From NCBI RefSeq assembly GCF_003994485.1, contig NZ_RZNJ01000004.1:1-64000 (forward strand): 64,000 bases of DNA. Direction: 5' to 3'. Made by a program: the position numbers and the translations under genes. Origin of the DNA: Arsenicitalea aurantiaca. Lineage in GTDB: Bacteria > Pseudomonadota > Alphaproteobacteria > Rhizobiales > Devosiaceae. Below are positions 26,599-35,747 of this stretch, piece after piece (within the stretch, counting starts at the first letter, position 1; the number at the start of each line of letters is the position of its first letter). Below the pieces are notes generated by a model. It searched no databases and had not been told where the DNA came from. It saw only the letters and a list, made by a program, of their open reading frames with translations.

Positions 26599-26840
26599 AT
26601 ACTCTTCGCCCAAGCTTGATGCCATCATCGCCGAAAGAGGCAGGCCGTCGACGGTGGTCAGTGACAATGGCACCGGGTTTCCAGCATGTGATCCTGCGCT
26701 GGTCCCAAGACTGGCAGATCGACTGGCACTGCATCCCGCCGGGCAACCCATGCAGAACGACCTCATCGAGAGCTTCGACGGCAACTTGCGCGACTAATGC
26801 CTCAAATAGACGCCGTTCACGTCACTAGCCGAAGCCAGGA
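26599..26840 (+). pseudogene. IS3-family transposase OrfB, decayed internal fragment
   Basis: Reading across frames gives LDAIIAERGRPSTVVSDNGT (the DDE core around the second aspartate), then in the next frame RWSQDWQIDWHCIPPG, then QNDLIESFDGNLRD (the final glutamate region), a stop, and TPFTSLAEARMRI. This is the order of IS3 OrfB catalytic residues, but with at least two frameshifts and two stops. No ends or upstream half remain. Confidence 0.75.
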
Positions 26841-26924
26841 TGCGGATAGACGTTACTCTTCGATGTTGATCGTTCGGGTCGCCTATGGTTCAGTGGGTGC
26901 AAGGTCTAGGGGTGGGGGCACTAC

Positions 26925-29900
26925 TTGAAACACAGAGCATACCGGCGACTGCGTAGTGTGGCGCTCGCGACTGGTTTACTATTGGCAAGCGTGACGGCCG
27001 GAGCTTCCCAGAGCAATCGAGATCTCTTCTTTGGGATCGCAGGGGCATTGCTCGAGCAGGGGTTGAAGCAGGAACAAGCGCGAGTACAGCAACAGCAGAT
27101 GGAGGCGGCTCAGGCTGAGAAGGCCCGCCAAGAATTAGAAGCTGAACTTGCATTCATTCGCCGGGTACAGACCGCGCTAAGTTCACTTGGCTTCTACAAC
27201 ATGGAAGTGGACGGGAAAGTGGGGCCCGGTACGCGGGCGGCCGTAGCCGCCTATCAAGCTGCCTTCGACTTACGTGGGGCTTTCAGCGAGGCAGACCTGG
27301 GCGATCTGGAGGAACGTGCGAGCGCGGGTTGGCGCAGCGCACGCGAGGAGCGGCAGGCAGCTGAGGCCGGTTTTACCAGTAGGCAAGAATTCATCACGGC
27401 CTCTACAGCCGGGTTCGATTCGAAAGGCGACTGGGACAGTGCCCGGTACTACGGCATCACAAGCTCCATCGAATATTACCTGTTCGCTGAATCTGACTTC
27501 GGCGATTATCCTACATTCATAGCAGCGCAAGAAGCCGGCTTCGACTCTGCAGAAGACTTCGCCCACGCCGAACGGCTAGGTTTTGCCCAAGCCCGCCCCT
27601 ATTGGGACTTTCTCGATTCAGGGTTTGCGGACAAGATCTCCTACGATGCGCACAGGCTCGCAATCGCCGAAGCCGAACATGCCAGCGAAGCGTGCAAATC
27701 AGCGGCTCACGCCTTAGATTGGCTAGCTGGACTGGAAGCTTGCTTCCGCGCAAACCGAGCGGACCCACAAAATGGTGCGATCAAGGCGATCCTGGAAGAT
27801 ATTCGAGGGCGGCTTAGCGCAGCGCTTATAGATTCACGGGCGTTGCTGGAGGAGAAGCAGCAGCAGTTGGTAGAGCTTACCTCCACCGAGCGGGACGCTG
27901 TTGCACAAGAGCCTAGCGCCCTTCGAGACCAGATCAACGCGCTGGCCAACCGTCTGGTTTTGGGTGAACTGCACCTGCAAGTCACCAATTGCGCGGCGTC
28001 TATACACAGGGAGGATTGGAAGCACGCCGACTCGGCGTGCTCTGCGCAGGTTGAAATTGATCAACTCGGCAGCGACCAGCGTGAGCAGGCCGAATTGCTG
28101 CTCGCCGAACTTGAAATCCAGCACGAGGTCGCGACAGAGAACTGGCAAGCGCAGCAAACGAGAGCCAAGCAGGAAGCGGAGCGATTGGCGCGCGAGGAGG
28201 CTACAGGGCAAGGAACGACCCTGTTAAACGACGTGGAAGCGTTTTCAAGCCGCGGGGGTCGGTTCTCGGACGGGGTTGAAGTTGCTCGAGCTCTGGTCGC
28301 ACTCAAGCAATCGCTTGCTGCCCAAGACGCAACGCGCATCAACTCGGATGTGAAACGTCTGGAGAGGCTGCTCGAACTCGATGCAGTCTTCGTTGAGGAC
28401 CGCATGGCTCAGCTGCTCGCAGCGGAACAGGCTGCGACGACAGGAGCACTCCTTGCCCGCCGCCGATTGGAAGATCAATCTGCCTTTATCATCGATCATA
28501 TTGCCCGGAACGTTACCGCTGCCGAAACGGAGGCGCTGCTCAAGCTCCAAGAGCGGCTTGAGGCGATACTTGTCGAAGGAAACGCTGAGCGGGTTACGTC
28601 CGCGCAATTGGAAGCAGGCCAGATAATTCAGGAACTGGGTCTTGCTGCGGATTTGCATTCATTTGCTGCCGCTCGTGAAGCACCCTTGGTCACTGATGCG
28701 GATCTCAAAAATGCCGACGCTGAAGCCGCGAGAGCATCCCGAGCACTCGACGCTGCGCTCGAGCAGGCGCGAAGCTTGCTGGCTGATATCGAAGACTTCG
28801 CTCGGTCAGGAAAGAACTTTGTCGAACCAATATCAGTGGCCCGAGCAATCGGACGGCTGAAGCGCGAGCTCAGTGATCCGCAGCTGGATGGGCTGACCGC
28901 GTCGCATGCCGCGTTGTACGAGTTGGTACACGCCGATGAGCTGTACGGCGCAGCGATGTCCGCACGGCATCACCTAAACGACGTCGCTTTGGCCAATGCC
29001 ATCGCAACGGCGGTCGAGGAAGGGACACTTCTAAACACCTTCCTCCTTGATCACATCAGCAGGAACCTCACCGATGACGAGGTTCTGCCTCTGATCGAGC
29101 TCCAGGCAACGCTCGAAGGCGCACTCGCCGACGAGAAGTCCTCAAACATCGTGCGAATCGTCGCAGGTGCGCAGGCATCAATAGGCGAGTACGGTCTTAC
29201 CGCAGCGGCAATGGCTTTTGCCGAGTCTGAGGCCGCACGCCGTGTTCAGCCAGCAGTCGAGACAATCGCGAACGGCCTCTCGATTACTCTAGCAAATGCG
29301 GCACTGCTTGAGGGTGACAACGACGCTCTTGTGGTCCTCAGAGTGGCTGACGGGACCGCCCCCTACCTCACCACCAATCTGCTGGGCGATCTGACGGTGG
29401 AGGGAGGTACCGTGCACGGCTGCTGGGTTCATACGCCTCCGAAGACGGGTCTTCCATTCCTACTGGCTCGCCGGAAACTCAAGGACCTTGGCATCGAGCA
29501 AGTAGAGGTGTCGCAGTGCTTGGGCGGCTCAGCAGTGGCCGACCTGATCCTACTTGAGAGGGGGGCCTTTCTGTCGCTGAGCCCCAGCCAAGCGCAGCCG
29601 ATCATCTCGAGCTTCGAAGACGGTCGCCTAGTGACTTTGGTGTCGGTGCAATCGGAGGAAACGGCGGATGAAGCTGCACGCCTCGATGCTGAAGTCCAAT
29701 CTATCAAGCTTCGCCTTGGCAACGAACTTCTCCATGGCTACGGCATCTTGAAGCTTGCTTCGTCGGACAGCGCGTTCTGCGCCGTCGCCCAAAACCTCGA
29801 CGCTCACGCCAATCTCCTGGCGCGCCATCTCGATCTTGTTACGCTCTACCTGAGCGATGTGGCTTTCTCTGAGGCTCTCACTCAAGAGCAGGCATTTGTC

Positions 29901-30632
29901 GCGGCCCAAAGAGGCTTATGTGAAGCCATTTATGGTCCAGACGAGACGTTGCGAGTCCTTATGGACGCGATGGCGCGGGACAACATCAAACACGAGCTGC
30001 TGCCTCTGTGGATCGAAACCGACACCGTGCAGACCGAAGTCGCTCGGCTTGATGAAGTATCTCGCCAAGAGTTGATGGCGGCCACGCTGGCCGACCAGGA
30101 GCTGCGGGCTGCCGCTCAACTCCAAAGCGCACAGGAGGACGAGCTCCGCGCGGCGAGCCTCGCACAGCAGGTGGCGCTGCGAGCCGAGCATCACGTTGAT
30201 GCGGCTGGCGCACAGAAGACCATTATGGAGATGATGCGCAGTTTCGTGGACGACCAAAATCCTGCGCCCCTACTGCTGCACTTTCCCAAGACGCATAAGG
30301 TCTTAAGTGCGTTGCGCAATGACCGGTGGACGATTACGACTGTGTCTGACGATCTACTCGACTATGGTACGGCCGTTTGGCAGGATCGCCGCATCAAGGC
30401 AATACTGGTTCGTATCGGCGTAGAGCGCGAGAACGCCATACTAGGCCGCTATGAATCCGACTGCTACGTTCTCGGTCAACTCCTCGACACCGAGTTTAGG
30501 GTCGTGCGGGACCCGTTCGAGGGTGACTGTATGGCCGCTGCGGAAACCGAGGGATGGAAGCAGGGCCATGGCTTCGAGAGCCTGTGGCATCTGGTCGATA
30601 CTCCGAGCGATTTGCCAACGACAATCCGTTGA
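26925..30632 (+). CDS. Large exported repeat protein with peptidoglycan-binding-like N-terminus
   Basis: 1235 residues starting at TTG 26925, with GGGGTGGGGG just upstream. Signal peptide at about 1-28 (LATGLLLASVTAGASQ). A coiled-coil-like segment (45-75) leads into a PG_binding_1-like module at 77-130 (VQTALSSLGFYNMEVDGKVGPGTRAAV). Then come four short repeats with AGF-x-S/T and aromatic residues (148-245: AGFTSRQEF, AGFDSKGDW, SDFGDYPTF, AGFDSAEDF). After a helical part there are two copies of a roughly 150-residue unit (about 432-580 and 617-768): LLNDVEAFSSRGGRF / LLADIEDFARSGKNF, then FIIDHIARNVT / FLLDHISRNLT. The rest is mixed, with several cysteines. It probably sits in the periplasm at the cell wall. 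Function unknown; it stands alone between transposon remains. Confidence 0.8.
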   Translation: MKHRAYRRLRSVALATGLLLASVTAGASQSNRDLFFGIAGALLEQGLKQEQARVQQQQMEAAQAEKARQELEAELAFIRRVQTALSSLGFYNMEVDGKVGPGTRAAVAAYQAAFDLRGAFSEADLGDLEERASAGWRSAREERQAAEAGFTSRQEFITASTAGFDSKGDWDSARYYGITSSIEYYLFAESDFGDYPTFIAAQEAGFDSAEDFAHAERLGFAQARPYWDFLDSGFADKISYDAHRLAIAEAEHASEACKSAAHALDWLAGLEACFRANRADPQNGAIKAILEDIRGRLSAALIDSRALLEEKQQQLVELTSTERDAVAQEPSALRDQINALANRLVLGELHLQVTNCAASIHREDWKHADSACSAQVEIDQLGSDQREQAELLLAELEIQHEVATENWQAQQTRAKQEAERLAREEATGQGTTLLNDVEAFSSRGGRFSDGVEVARALVALKQSLAAQDATRINSDVKRLERLLELDAVFVEDRMAQLLAAEQAATTGALLARRRLEDQSAFIIDHIARNVTAAETEALLKLQERLEAILVEGNAERVTSAQLEAGQIIQELGLAADLHSFAAAREAPLVTDADLKNADAEAARASRALDAALEQARSLLADIEDFARSGKNFVEPISVARAIGRLKRELSDPQLDGLTASHAALYELVHADELYGAAMSARHHLNDVALANAIATAVEEGTLLNTFLLDHISRNLTDDEVLPLIELQATLEGALADEKSSNIVRIVAGAQASIGEYGLTAAAMAFAESEAARRVQPAVETIANGLSITLANAALLEGDNDALVVLRVADGTAPYLTTNLLGDLTVEGGTVHGCWVHTPPKTGLPFLLARRKLKDLGIEQVEVSQCLGGSAVADLILLERGAFLSLSPSQAQPIISSFEDGRLVTLVSVQSEETADEAARLDAEVQSIKLRLGNELLHGYGILKLASSDSAFCAVAQNLDAHANLLARHLDLVTLYLSDVAFSEALTQEQAFVAAQRGLCEAIYGPDETLRVLMDAMARDNIKHELLPLWIETDTVQTEVARLDEVSRQELMAATLADQELRAAAQLQSAQEDELRAASLAQQVALRAEHHVDAAGAQKTIMEMMRSFVDDQNPAPLLLHFPKTHKVLSALRNDRWTITTVSDDLLDYGTAVWQDRRIKAILVRIGVERENAILGRYESDCYVLGQLLDTEFRVVRDPFEGDCMAAAETEGWKQGHGFESLWHLVDTPSDLPTTIR

Positions 30633-30655
30633 TGGGCGTCTCCGCAGGATGGCAC

Positions 30656-30955
30656 TCACCTGCCACTGAACTTTCATCCAGCGGCGATTAGAGCCTCGGC
30701 CGTTTCAGTTACGCCGTGTGGCGCGGGTTGAGCAACCGGCGGAGAGGGGAAGCCCTTATCGAGCACAGGGTCGGAGCCGGTTGCGGCTAGTGCTCCAGCA
30801 AAGGCCGCCGGGGTCTGATAGCCGAGCGAGAAATGGGGTCTTGCGGTATGGAGGTCCTGCGTCCTTTCAGCAATGGCGCTACGGGCGTGGTCGAAGCCGA
30901 AGAACAGGCTCTCGTTCAAGAGCTCATCGCGATCGAAGGTGACGCCGCAATCTGT
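30656..30955 (-). mobile_element. IS3-family element, right-end fragment
   Basis: A terminal-repeat-like end (TCACCTGCCACTGAACTTTC from 30656, plus strand) adjoins the C-terminal codons of an OrfB transposase reading on the minus strand. The element breaks off near 30955; no left half is attached. Confidence 0.55.
30674..30955 (-). pseudogene. IS3-family transposase OrfB, C-terminal fragment
   Basis: The reading RDELLNESLFFGFDHARSAI, then ARPHFSLGYQTPAAFAGAL and APHGVTETAEALIAAG ending at a stop, is the common C-terminus of IS3 OrfB proteins. The stretch between (AERTQDLHT) departs from the usual W-x-DYNT, a sign of decay. It lacks the catalytic core. Confidence 0.75.
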
Positions 30956-31197
30956 AGCAGCAGCGACGTTGTTGGAGGTGGGACTGGCACAAGGTCGACG
31001 GATAGAAAGCAGACAAAGGTCATTTGGCTCGATATCCGCGCATCCAATCGGCGCTGCCGATCACACCGTGGACACCCGAATTCATTCGATTGGGGCAACC
31101 GCCCATACGGCGCTCAGGATGAGGTCGTCATCGAGTTCTTGAAAGAAAGTGCCAGCTGAAGAACGGCGACGCCGCCCGAAGGGCGAACGGCGGCCTA

Positions 31198-32046
31198 GGG
31201 TCCGTACCCAATAAGGATTCCCGTGCGGCATAAGTTGTGATTCAAGGTTTCCGAGGAGAGGAGACCGCGATGAAACAGCGACAGTTGACGTGGTTGAGCG
31301 ATGCGGAGTGGGCTCGCATCGAGCCCTTGCTGCCTCGTGGTCGCAAAGGCGCGCATCGGGTCGATGACCGTCGGGTGATCTCGGGCATCGTGCACATGCT
31401 CTAGAGCGGAGCACGCTGGCGTGATTGCCCGCCCGAATATGGGCCGTACACGACAATCTATAACCGCTTCAATCGCTGGAGCCGACAAGGCATCTGGTTG
31501 GGGATGTTCGAGGCGCTGACCGGGCATAATGGCATCTGGGGCACTGTTGCCCTCGACGCGACCCACATTAAGGCCCACCGCTCGGCGGGCGGCGCAAAAG
31601 GGGGGCCTTCGCGCAAGCCATCGGCATCTCACGCGGCGGTCGCACCAGCAAGCTCCATGGACTGACAGACACCCAGGGGCGCCCGCGCCTGCTCATGGTC
31701 TCGGCCGGCAATATCAACGACATGACCATGGCTGGCGCCTTGATCGAAAAAGCGGCAGGGCGCTTCGATCGTCTCATTGCCGATCGCGGCTACGACACCA
31801 ACGCCATCCGCGCCGCCATCGCTGCGCAGGGCGCTCAGGTCGTTATCCCCTCCACCGCCAGCCGGCGCGCGCCAATCCCATATGACCGACACGCCTACAA
31901 GGCCCGAAACTTGGTCGAGCGTCTTTGGTGCCGCCTCAAGGATTGGAGACGCATCGCAACCCGCTACGATAAGCTCGCCAGAAACTTCCTGGCCACAGCA
32001 CTCATCGCTGCTGCCATCACCTATTGGTGCAATTGAGTCCGGACCC
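31198..32046 (+). mobile_element. IS5-family insertion sequence (IS427-type), nearly complete
   Basis: 849 bases bounded by imperfect inverted repeats: GGGTCCGTACCCAAT at the left and, read in reverse complement, GGGTCCGGACTCAAT at the right. CTA is found on both outer sides (31195-31197 and 32046-32048 region), so the target duplication is TA or CTAG. One transposase region fills the element. The sharp ends suggest a fairly recent insertion compared with the other elements in this window. Confidence 0.85.
31270..32036 (+). pseudogene. IS5/IS427-type transposase with internal amber stop
   Basis: Starts MKQRQLTWLSDAEWARIEPL; the reading is normal to HML, where TAG (31402-31404) stands where family members have lysine (HMLKSGARWRDCPPEYGP). 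It continues ALDATHIKAHRSAGGAKGG and must shift to the -1 frame at A4G6 (31596-31605), a slippery run as used for programmed frameshifting in this group. The second part runs AFAQAIGISRGGRTSKLHGL through LIADRGYDTNAIR and ARNLVERLWCRLKDWRR to the stop. The DDE residues seem present; the amber codon is the only clear defect. Confidence 0.85.
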
Positions 32047-32103
32047 TAGATGGCAACGTCGCCTGCAGAGACTCAAACACCATCGGCACACGGACGTCTC
32101 GTA

Positions 32104-32670
32104 TCATTTTGTGGGCGGAGGAAACAGGCACTCGGCCTGAAGGAATCGGACCCGTGCCCGGACAACGCGCCTTGTGGTCCCAAGCGCATCCGCCATCGAG
32201 ACGAAGGTCTTGCCGGCTGCCAGGCTATCCACAATCACCCTGTCTGTTTCGGCAGTGTGAGCAAACCTGCGCCGCTTGTCCTGACCACCGACGACCTCCG
32301 TGAGGATCTTCCGCCGACGATAGGATGCGAAGCCGGATGCGTCGAGCCATGCCCGAATTGTATCAGGACCAACTCCGAGCCTTTGACCGATGGCAGCGAG
32401 CGTTGCACCCTCGTCCACCATCTCGCCCAGGATCGAAACCTGTTCTGGCGTTGCCCGGATGTAGCGACCGGACCGTAGGCTTTCGGTGCCGGGATCCAGA
32501 TGCCTGGCCCTCTGTACGACCGCGGCCGTCGAAATCCCGAGCGTCTCAGCGATGGCTGCGAATGTCACGGCGGCCTTCCGGCTGTCGCAGATGAAGCGGT
32601 CGGTCTCTGCGGTGTGCTTGAAGTTGGGGCCCCGGCGCCTGTGCTTCGGCTCCCTATCGACGGTCGACAT
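32104..32670 (-). CDS. Protein with three helix-turn-helix-like modules, function unknown
   Basis: 188 residues. The N-terminal unit (HTAETDRFICDSRKAAVTFA, then AIAETLGISTAAVVQRARHL) and the C-terminal unit (HTAETDRVIVDSLAAGKTFV, then SMADALGTTRRVVRARVRFL) are clearly related. Between them lies a third, different module (TPEQVSILGEMVDEGATLAA, IGQRLGVGPDTIRAWL). All have the length and pattern of homeodomain-like or resolvase-type HTHs. Highly basic. The start overlaps the stop of the gene at 32654-32911 by 17 bases, so they form one unit. Likely DNA-binding and perhaps part of the former mobile region with ArdC. I do not recognise a named family. Confidence 0.7.
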   Translation of the reverse strand: MSTVDREPKHRRRGPNFKHTAETDRFICDSRKAAVTFAAIAETLGISTAAVVQRARHLDPGTESLRSGRYIRATPEQVSILGEMVDEGATLAAIGQRLGVGPDTIRAWLDASGFASYRRRKILTEVVGGQDKRRRFAHTAETDRVIVDSLAAGKTFVSMADALGTTRRVVRARVRFLQAECLFPPPTK

Positions 32671-32911
32671 AAGAGAATTTCCGATAACGCTCGATCACAG
32701 CCCTGGCTTCCTTCTTCAACGCGGGGAAATCGCGTTCGATATCGCGCAGCGTTGACAAGATCGTGGCGACGGCGCCCCCACTATAGTCGGCGTCCTCGCT
32801 ATCCTCATCGTAGAGCACCGCAAGCTCGTGTTCCCAACTCCGCAACACGCGAGCGGAGCGAGCGACAACGTCGCGCGCCTCCCGCTCGGTAAAGTTGTCG
32901 GTGCCGGCCAC
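32654..32911 (-). CDS. Small hypothetical protein, cotranscribed with the triple-HTH gene
   Basis: 85 residues, mainly helical and charged, rich in acidic residues in the middle (LYDEDSEDADYSGG). No signal peptide or membrane segment. Its 3' end overlaps the start of the triple-HTH gene by 17 bases. GGGAGAGA precedes the ATG. No family recognised; the coupling with a DNA-binding protein makes a regulatory or accessory role possible. Confidence 0.55.
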   Translation of the reverse strand: MAGTDNFTEREARDVVARSARVLRSWEHELAVLYDEDSEDADYSGGAVATILSTLRDIERDFPALKKEARAVIERYRKFSYVDRR

Positions 32912-33141
32912 TGATCTCTCCCTCAGGCGTTCCGGTTCGATTCTGCCACCTGCGGGGCTTCGGTGGCAAACGCTGGTAGCCGAACTCCTGTCAGGGCCCT
33001 GAGGCTCGAATTGGCATCAGGAGCGGATGGCTGTCAAAAGCGCGCCAAAATCCGGTCCGCCAGTTCACAATCCACTCCTACCCTCTTGTTCGCTTTCCGT
33101 TCTCATTCTAGGACACGACTCCTCGTGATGAGGATCGTGGA
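32912..33141. other. Divergent intergenic region with a short inverted repeat
   Basis: TGCCACC (32944-32950) and GGTGGCA (32962-32968) form a 7-bp stem with an 11-base loop, 33 bases upstream of the minus-strand gene. It may be an operator for the adjacent DNA-binding protein. Nothing else seen. Confidence 0.35.
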
Positions 33142-33609
33142 ATGCCGCGGACGCTGAAGACATTAGAGGACGCCCGAGTGAGCGGTCAGGAGCTGGTAGC
33201 GATCTGCCTCCAGCTCCAGTGCCGGCACCGGTGGCCCGTCGATCTTCCGAAAGTCATCCACTATGTCGGCGGCGCGCACAGCCTGTGGCCGATGCGCGGG
33301 CAGCGGCACTTTTCCGAGCGCATGCGCTGCCCAGCCTGCAACAGTAAGGGCGTCCACATCTGGATGGGTGTGCCCAAGACGCCGCAGCCGCTGATAGGCG
33401 GGCTGCCGTACGCGGTCGAGAATCGGGACGTCGGCAACGAGGTGCTGGTGAGCGTTATCGCACAGGTGCGACACATCAGCGTTGCGCATGCGGCCTTCGA
33501 GGCGGCGGTGCTGGCCTATCCCGGCCGGCGCGTGTCGCTGACCGAAGGTGCGTTCGTGCTGCGCGACAGCCGGTTCATCGTGTTGCCGGGCGGCAAGGCA
33601 GGCGCCTAG
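33142..33609 (+). CDS. Hypothetical protein with two cysteine pairs (possible zinc site)
   Basis: 155 residues, soluble. The N-terminal half contains CLQLQCRH and later RCPACNSKG, spaced as in zinc-ribbon-like folds; the C-terminal half (YAVENRDVGNEV through VLPGG) has no known motif. GAGG lies about 9 bases before the ATG. It lies in the island with ArdC and the triple-HTH gene and converges on the small gene at 33606. No function can be given. Confidence 0.6.
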   Translation: MPRTLKTLEDARVSGQELVAICLQLQCRHRWPVDLPKVIHYVGGAHSLWPMRGQRHFSERMRCPACNSKGVHIWMGVPKTPQPLIGGLPYAVENRDVGNEVLVSVIAQVRHISVAHAAFEAAVLAYPGRRVSLTEGAFVLRDSRFIVLPGGKAGA

Positions 33610-33860
33610 CCGTCGGGGAAGAGCCGGCGGACGCCCCGTGCCGTACGCAGATTCGTCTCGCGTTTCTCCTTCTCGATGTCGGCATTGATGTGATTGACGC
33701 CGAGGCTCACCAAGGCCAGCCAGATCTCGCCGTGATCCCAGCCTGCGCCCTCGGCCGCGGCGACGAGCTCGAGCAGCGCTGGTTCCAGCGCCTCCTCACA
33801 CTCGAGCTCACGATCGGGATGACGCACCGGCCGCACTGGCCGCTTCACCTCAGCTCGCAT
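33606..33860 (-). CDS. Small hypothetical protein
   Basis: 84 residues, helical (EEALEPALLELVAAAEGAGW, LALVSLGVNHINADIEKEKR). Its stop overlaps the stop of the plus-strand gene by 4 bases in a tail-to-tail arrangement. No motif recognised. Composition and codon use resemble a real gene; proteins of this size are common in integrated plasmid-like regions. Confidence 0.55.
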   Translation of the reverse strand: MRAEVKRPVRPVRHPDRELECEEALEPALLELVAAAEGAGWDHGEIWLALVSLGVNHINADIEKEKRETNLRTARGVRRLFPDG

Positions 33861-34489
33861 CCTCTGTCAGTCCTCTTGCAATCACCTGGAGTTCCACGTC
33901 TGGTAGCGGCTGCTGATGCTCGCGTGCACATCTCCCACGGCGCTGCTATGCCCCGGCCGATCACTTCTGCCGCCGCCGCTCAGCACTTGGGAGCAGATAA
34001 TCCTATTCTATAGGTACGTACAATTGGTGTATCCAGCGCCCGACTGCGCGCGCTCCGGTGAGTGACGACAGGCTAGCACCTCAACGCGAGCTGACAGACC
34101 TTGCTCTGTCGATTGGGTGGCATCTGACGCCGAGGATCTGAATCGTCGCGCTGGTCGGAACCAGCTTCGCAGTCAACTGGCTTGGGTCGAGTGCAGCTTG
34201 GGCAACGGAGGACGCAGCCTCAATTGCGGTGTGGGAGCGGAAACAGACAGGCTCGGCGGTGGTCGGCGCGGGGGGCTCAAGCGGCGGGACGAGGTGATTG
34301 AGAAGGATATTCCGGCCACTCCCCTGATGAGCTTCGCTGGTTCCTGACAAGCCTTACGCCCTGATGCACCAGACACTCCAAGTGCGGCCTGGTGGTAGCG
34401 CCGGCAGCCTCACCATCCACAATCAGCCGCCAAGGTGGCAATTTCTAATCTCTGCGCCTGAAGCCCGAACTCCGACAGCGGAGTTCCCC
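33861..34489. other. Region without recognised gene upstream of the ArdC-like gene
   Basis: About 630 bases. It contains a small inverted repeat CCTAT-TCT-ATAGG (34002-34014) next to the palindrome GTACGTAC. Frames of 76-89 codons on both strands at 34081-34350 overlap each other and show no motif. Confidence 0.4.
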
Positions 34490-35431
34490 ATGCGCACCTC
34501 TTCTCCTCCAGCTCGACGCGATCTTCACGCCGAAATCACGACTCAGCTCATTGCCGCCATTGAAGCCGATCCGGGTAATCCTGTGTTGCCCTGGCGGCGT
34601 GCCGAGGCCCCAATGACCCTCCCCACCAATGCGCGCACAACGAAGCCCTATAACGGGGTCAACATCATCAGCCTCTGGTGTGCCGCCTTTGCCGCTGGCT
34701 ACACGACATCCTCCTGGGCGAGCTATCGCCAGTGGCTCGACCTCGGCGCGCAAGTGCGGAAAGGTGAGAAAGGCACGCCGATCATCTTCTACCGCGATTA
34801 CGACGTCGAACCCGATCCAGAGAATGCCGACGATGATGGCCGCCGCCGCGTGGCGCGCCTCTCGATCGTCTTTAACGCGGATCAGGTCGAAGGCTATGTT
34901 CTGCCCGAGACGGTCCAGCTTGCGTGCGGGAAGGACATGCCCGTCCCAGCTGTTTCCCAAGTCGCGTCCCTAATCGCCAGCAGCAAAGCCGAAATCCACC
35001 ATGGCGGTGACGAGGCTTATTATGATCGTCGCGCCGATCGGATCGTCATGCCTGACCAGCAGAGCTTCGTGGGCACACCTACCTCATCGCCCCTTGAAAG
35101 CTATTACTCTGTGCTGCTGCACGAACTGGCGCATTGGACCGGTGCGCCCGCTCGCTTGAACAGGCGGTTCGGCGAGCGCTTCGGCGATGATGCCTACGCA
35201 GCCGAGGAGCTTGTCGCCGAAATCGCTTCGGCGTTCCTTTGTGCCGAGCTGCAGGTGACGCAAAGTCCGCGACCTGACCATGCAGCCTATCTGGCTCACT
35301 GGCTGAAGCTCTTGAAGTCCGACAACCGGGCCTTGTTCACCGCTGCTGCCAGGGCCTCCGAGGCAGCGACCTACCTTACTGGGCTGGCCGCACCCTTCTC
35401 TGTTCCGATCCCCTCACCCGCTGCCTCGTAG
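34490..35431 (+). CDS. ArdC-family antirestriction protein with zincin-like domain
   Basis: 313 residues. The N-terminal ssDNA-binding region of ArdC proteins is recognisable (LHAEITTQLIAAIEADPGN, PVLPWRR, PYNGVNIISLW, WASYRQWLDLGAQVRKGEKG). The C-terminal metallopeptidase-like domain has HELAH (211-215) and a glutamate in AAEELVAEIASAFLCAEL (239-240) as third zinc ligand. ArdC proteins protect incoming plasmid DNA from restriction. ATG 34490 is chosen because the conserved region follows at once; 34364 would add 42 unrelated residues. Its presence marks the region as derived from a plasmid or integrative element, although no integrase or relaxase remains in view. Confidence 0.88.
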   Translation: MRTSSPPARRDLHAEITTQLIAAIEADPGNPVLPWRRAEAPMTLPTNARTTKPYNGVNIISLWCAAFAAGYTTSSWASYRQWLDLGAQVRKGEKGTPIIFYRDYDVEPDPENADDDGRRRVARLSIVFNADQVEGYVLPETVQLACGKDMPVPAVSQVASLIASSKAEIHHGGDEAYYDRRADRIVMPDQQSFVGTPTSSPLESYYSVLLHELAHWTGAPARLNRRFGERFGDDAYAAEELVAEIASAFLCAELQVTQSPRPDHAAYLAHWLKLLKSDNRALFTAAARASEAATYLTGLAAPFSVPIPSPAAS

Positions 35432-35747
35432 CGCAGCGGCGCAGTCGAAGGCATGGTTGCGGCGATGTCTAGGCCATATTCCTCGGAATGACCTCCTGCC
35501 AGTGCTTCGCAGCCAAAGCTCGCAATAGCCCAAACGCTGGGGATGTAGGACAAGATCGGCCTGCCGCCGATCTGCGCTTGCGCCGATATCTCCATGAGAA
35601 AAGTCAAGCGATCAGGCAATTGACCAACCGACACACTGATCAACAGCGCAGCCTTGGCGCAGAGCTGGCCATTTCTAGACCATCTAACAGTGCCCATGCC
35701 GCCGAGATGGTCTCGTGCGGCAGGCGGAACGGTGGGTAGGCGTCAGA
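35432..35747. other. Intergenic region between convergent genes, nothing recognised
   Basis: About 315 bases, AT-richer than the flanks, with no frame of interest. No clear terminator hairpin was found by eye for either flanking gene. Confidence 0.4.
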
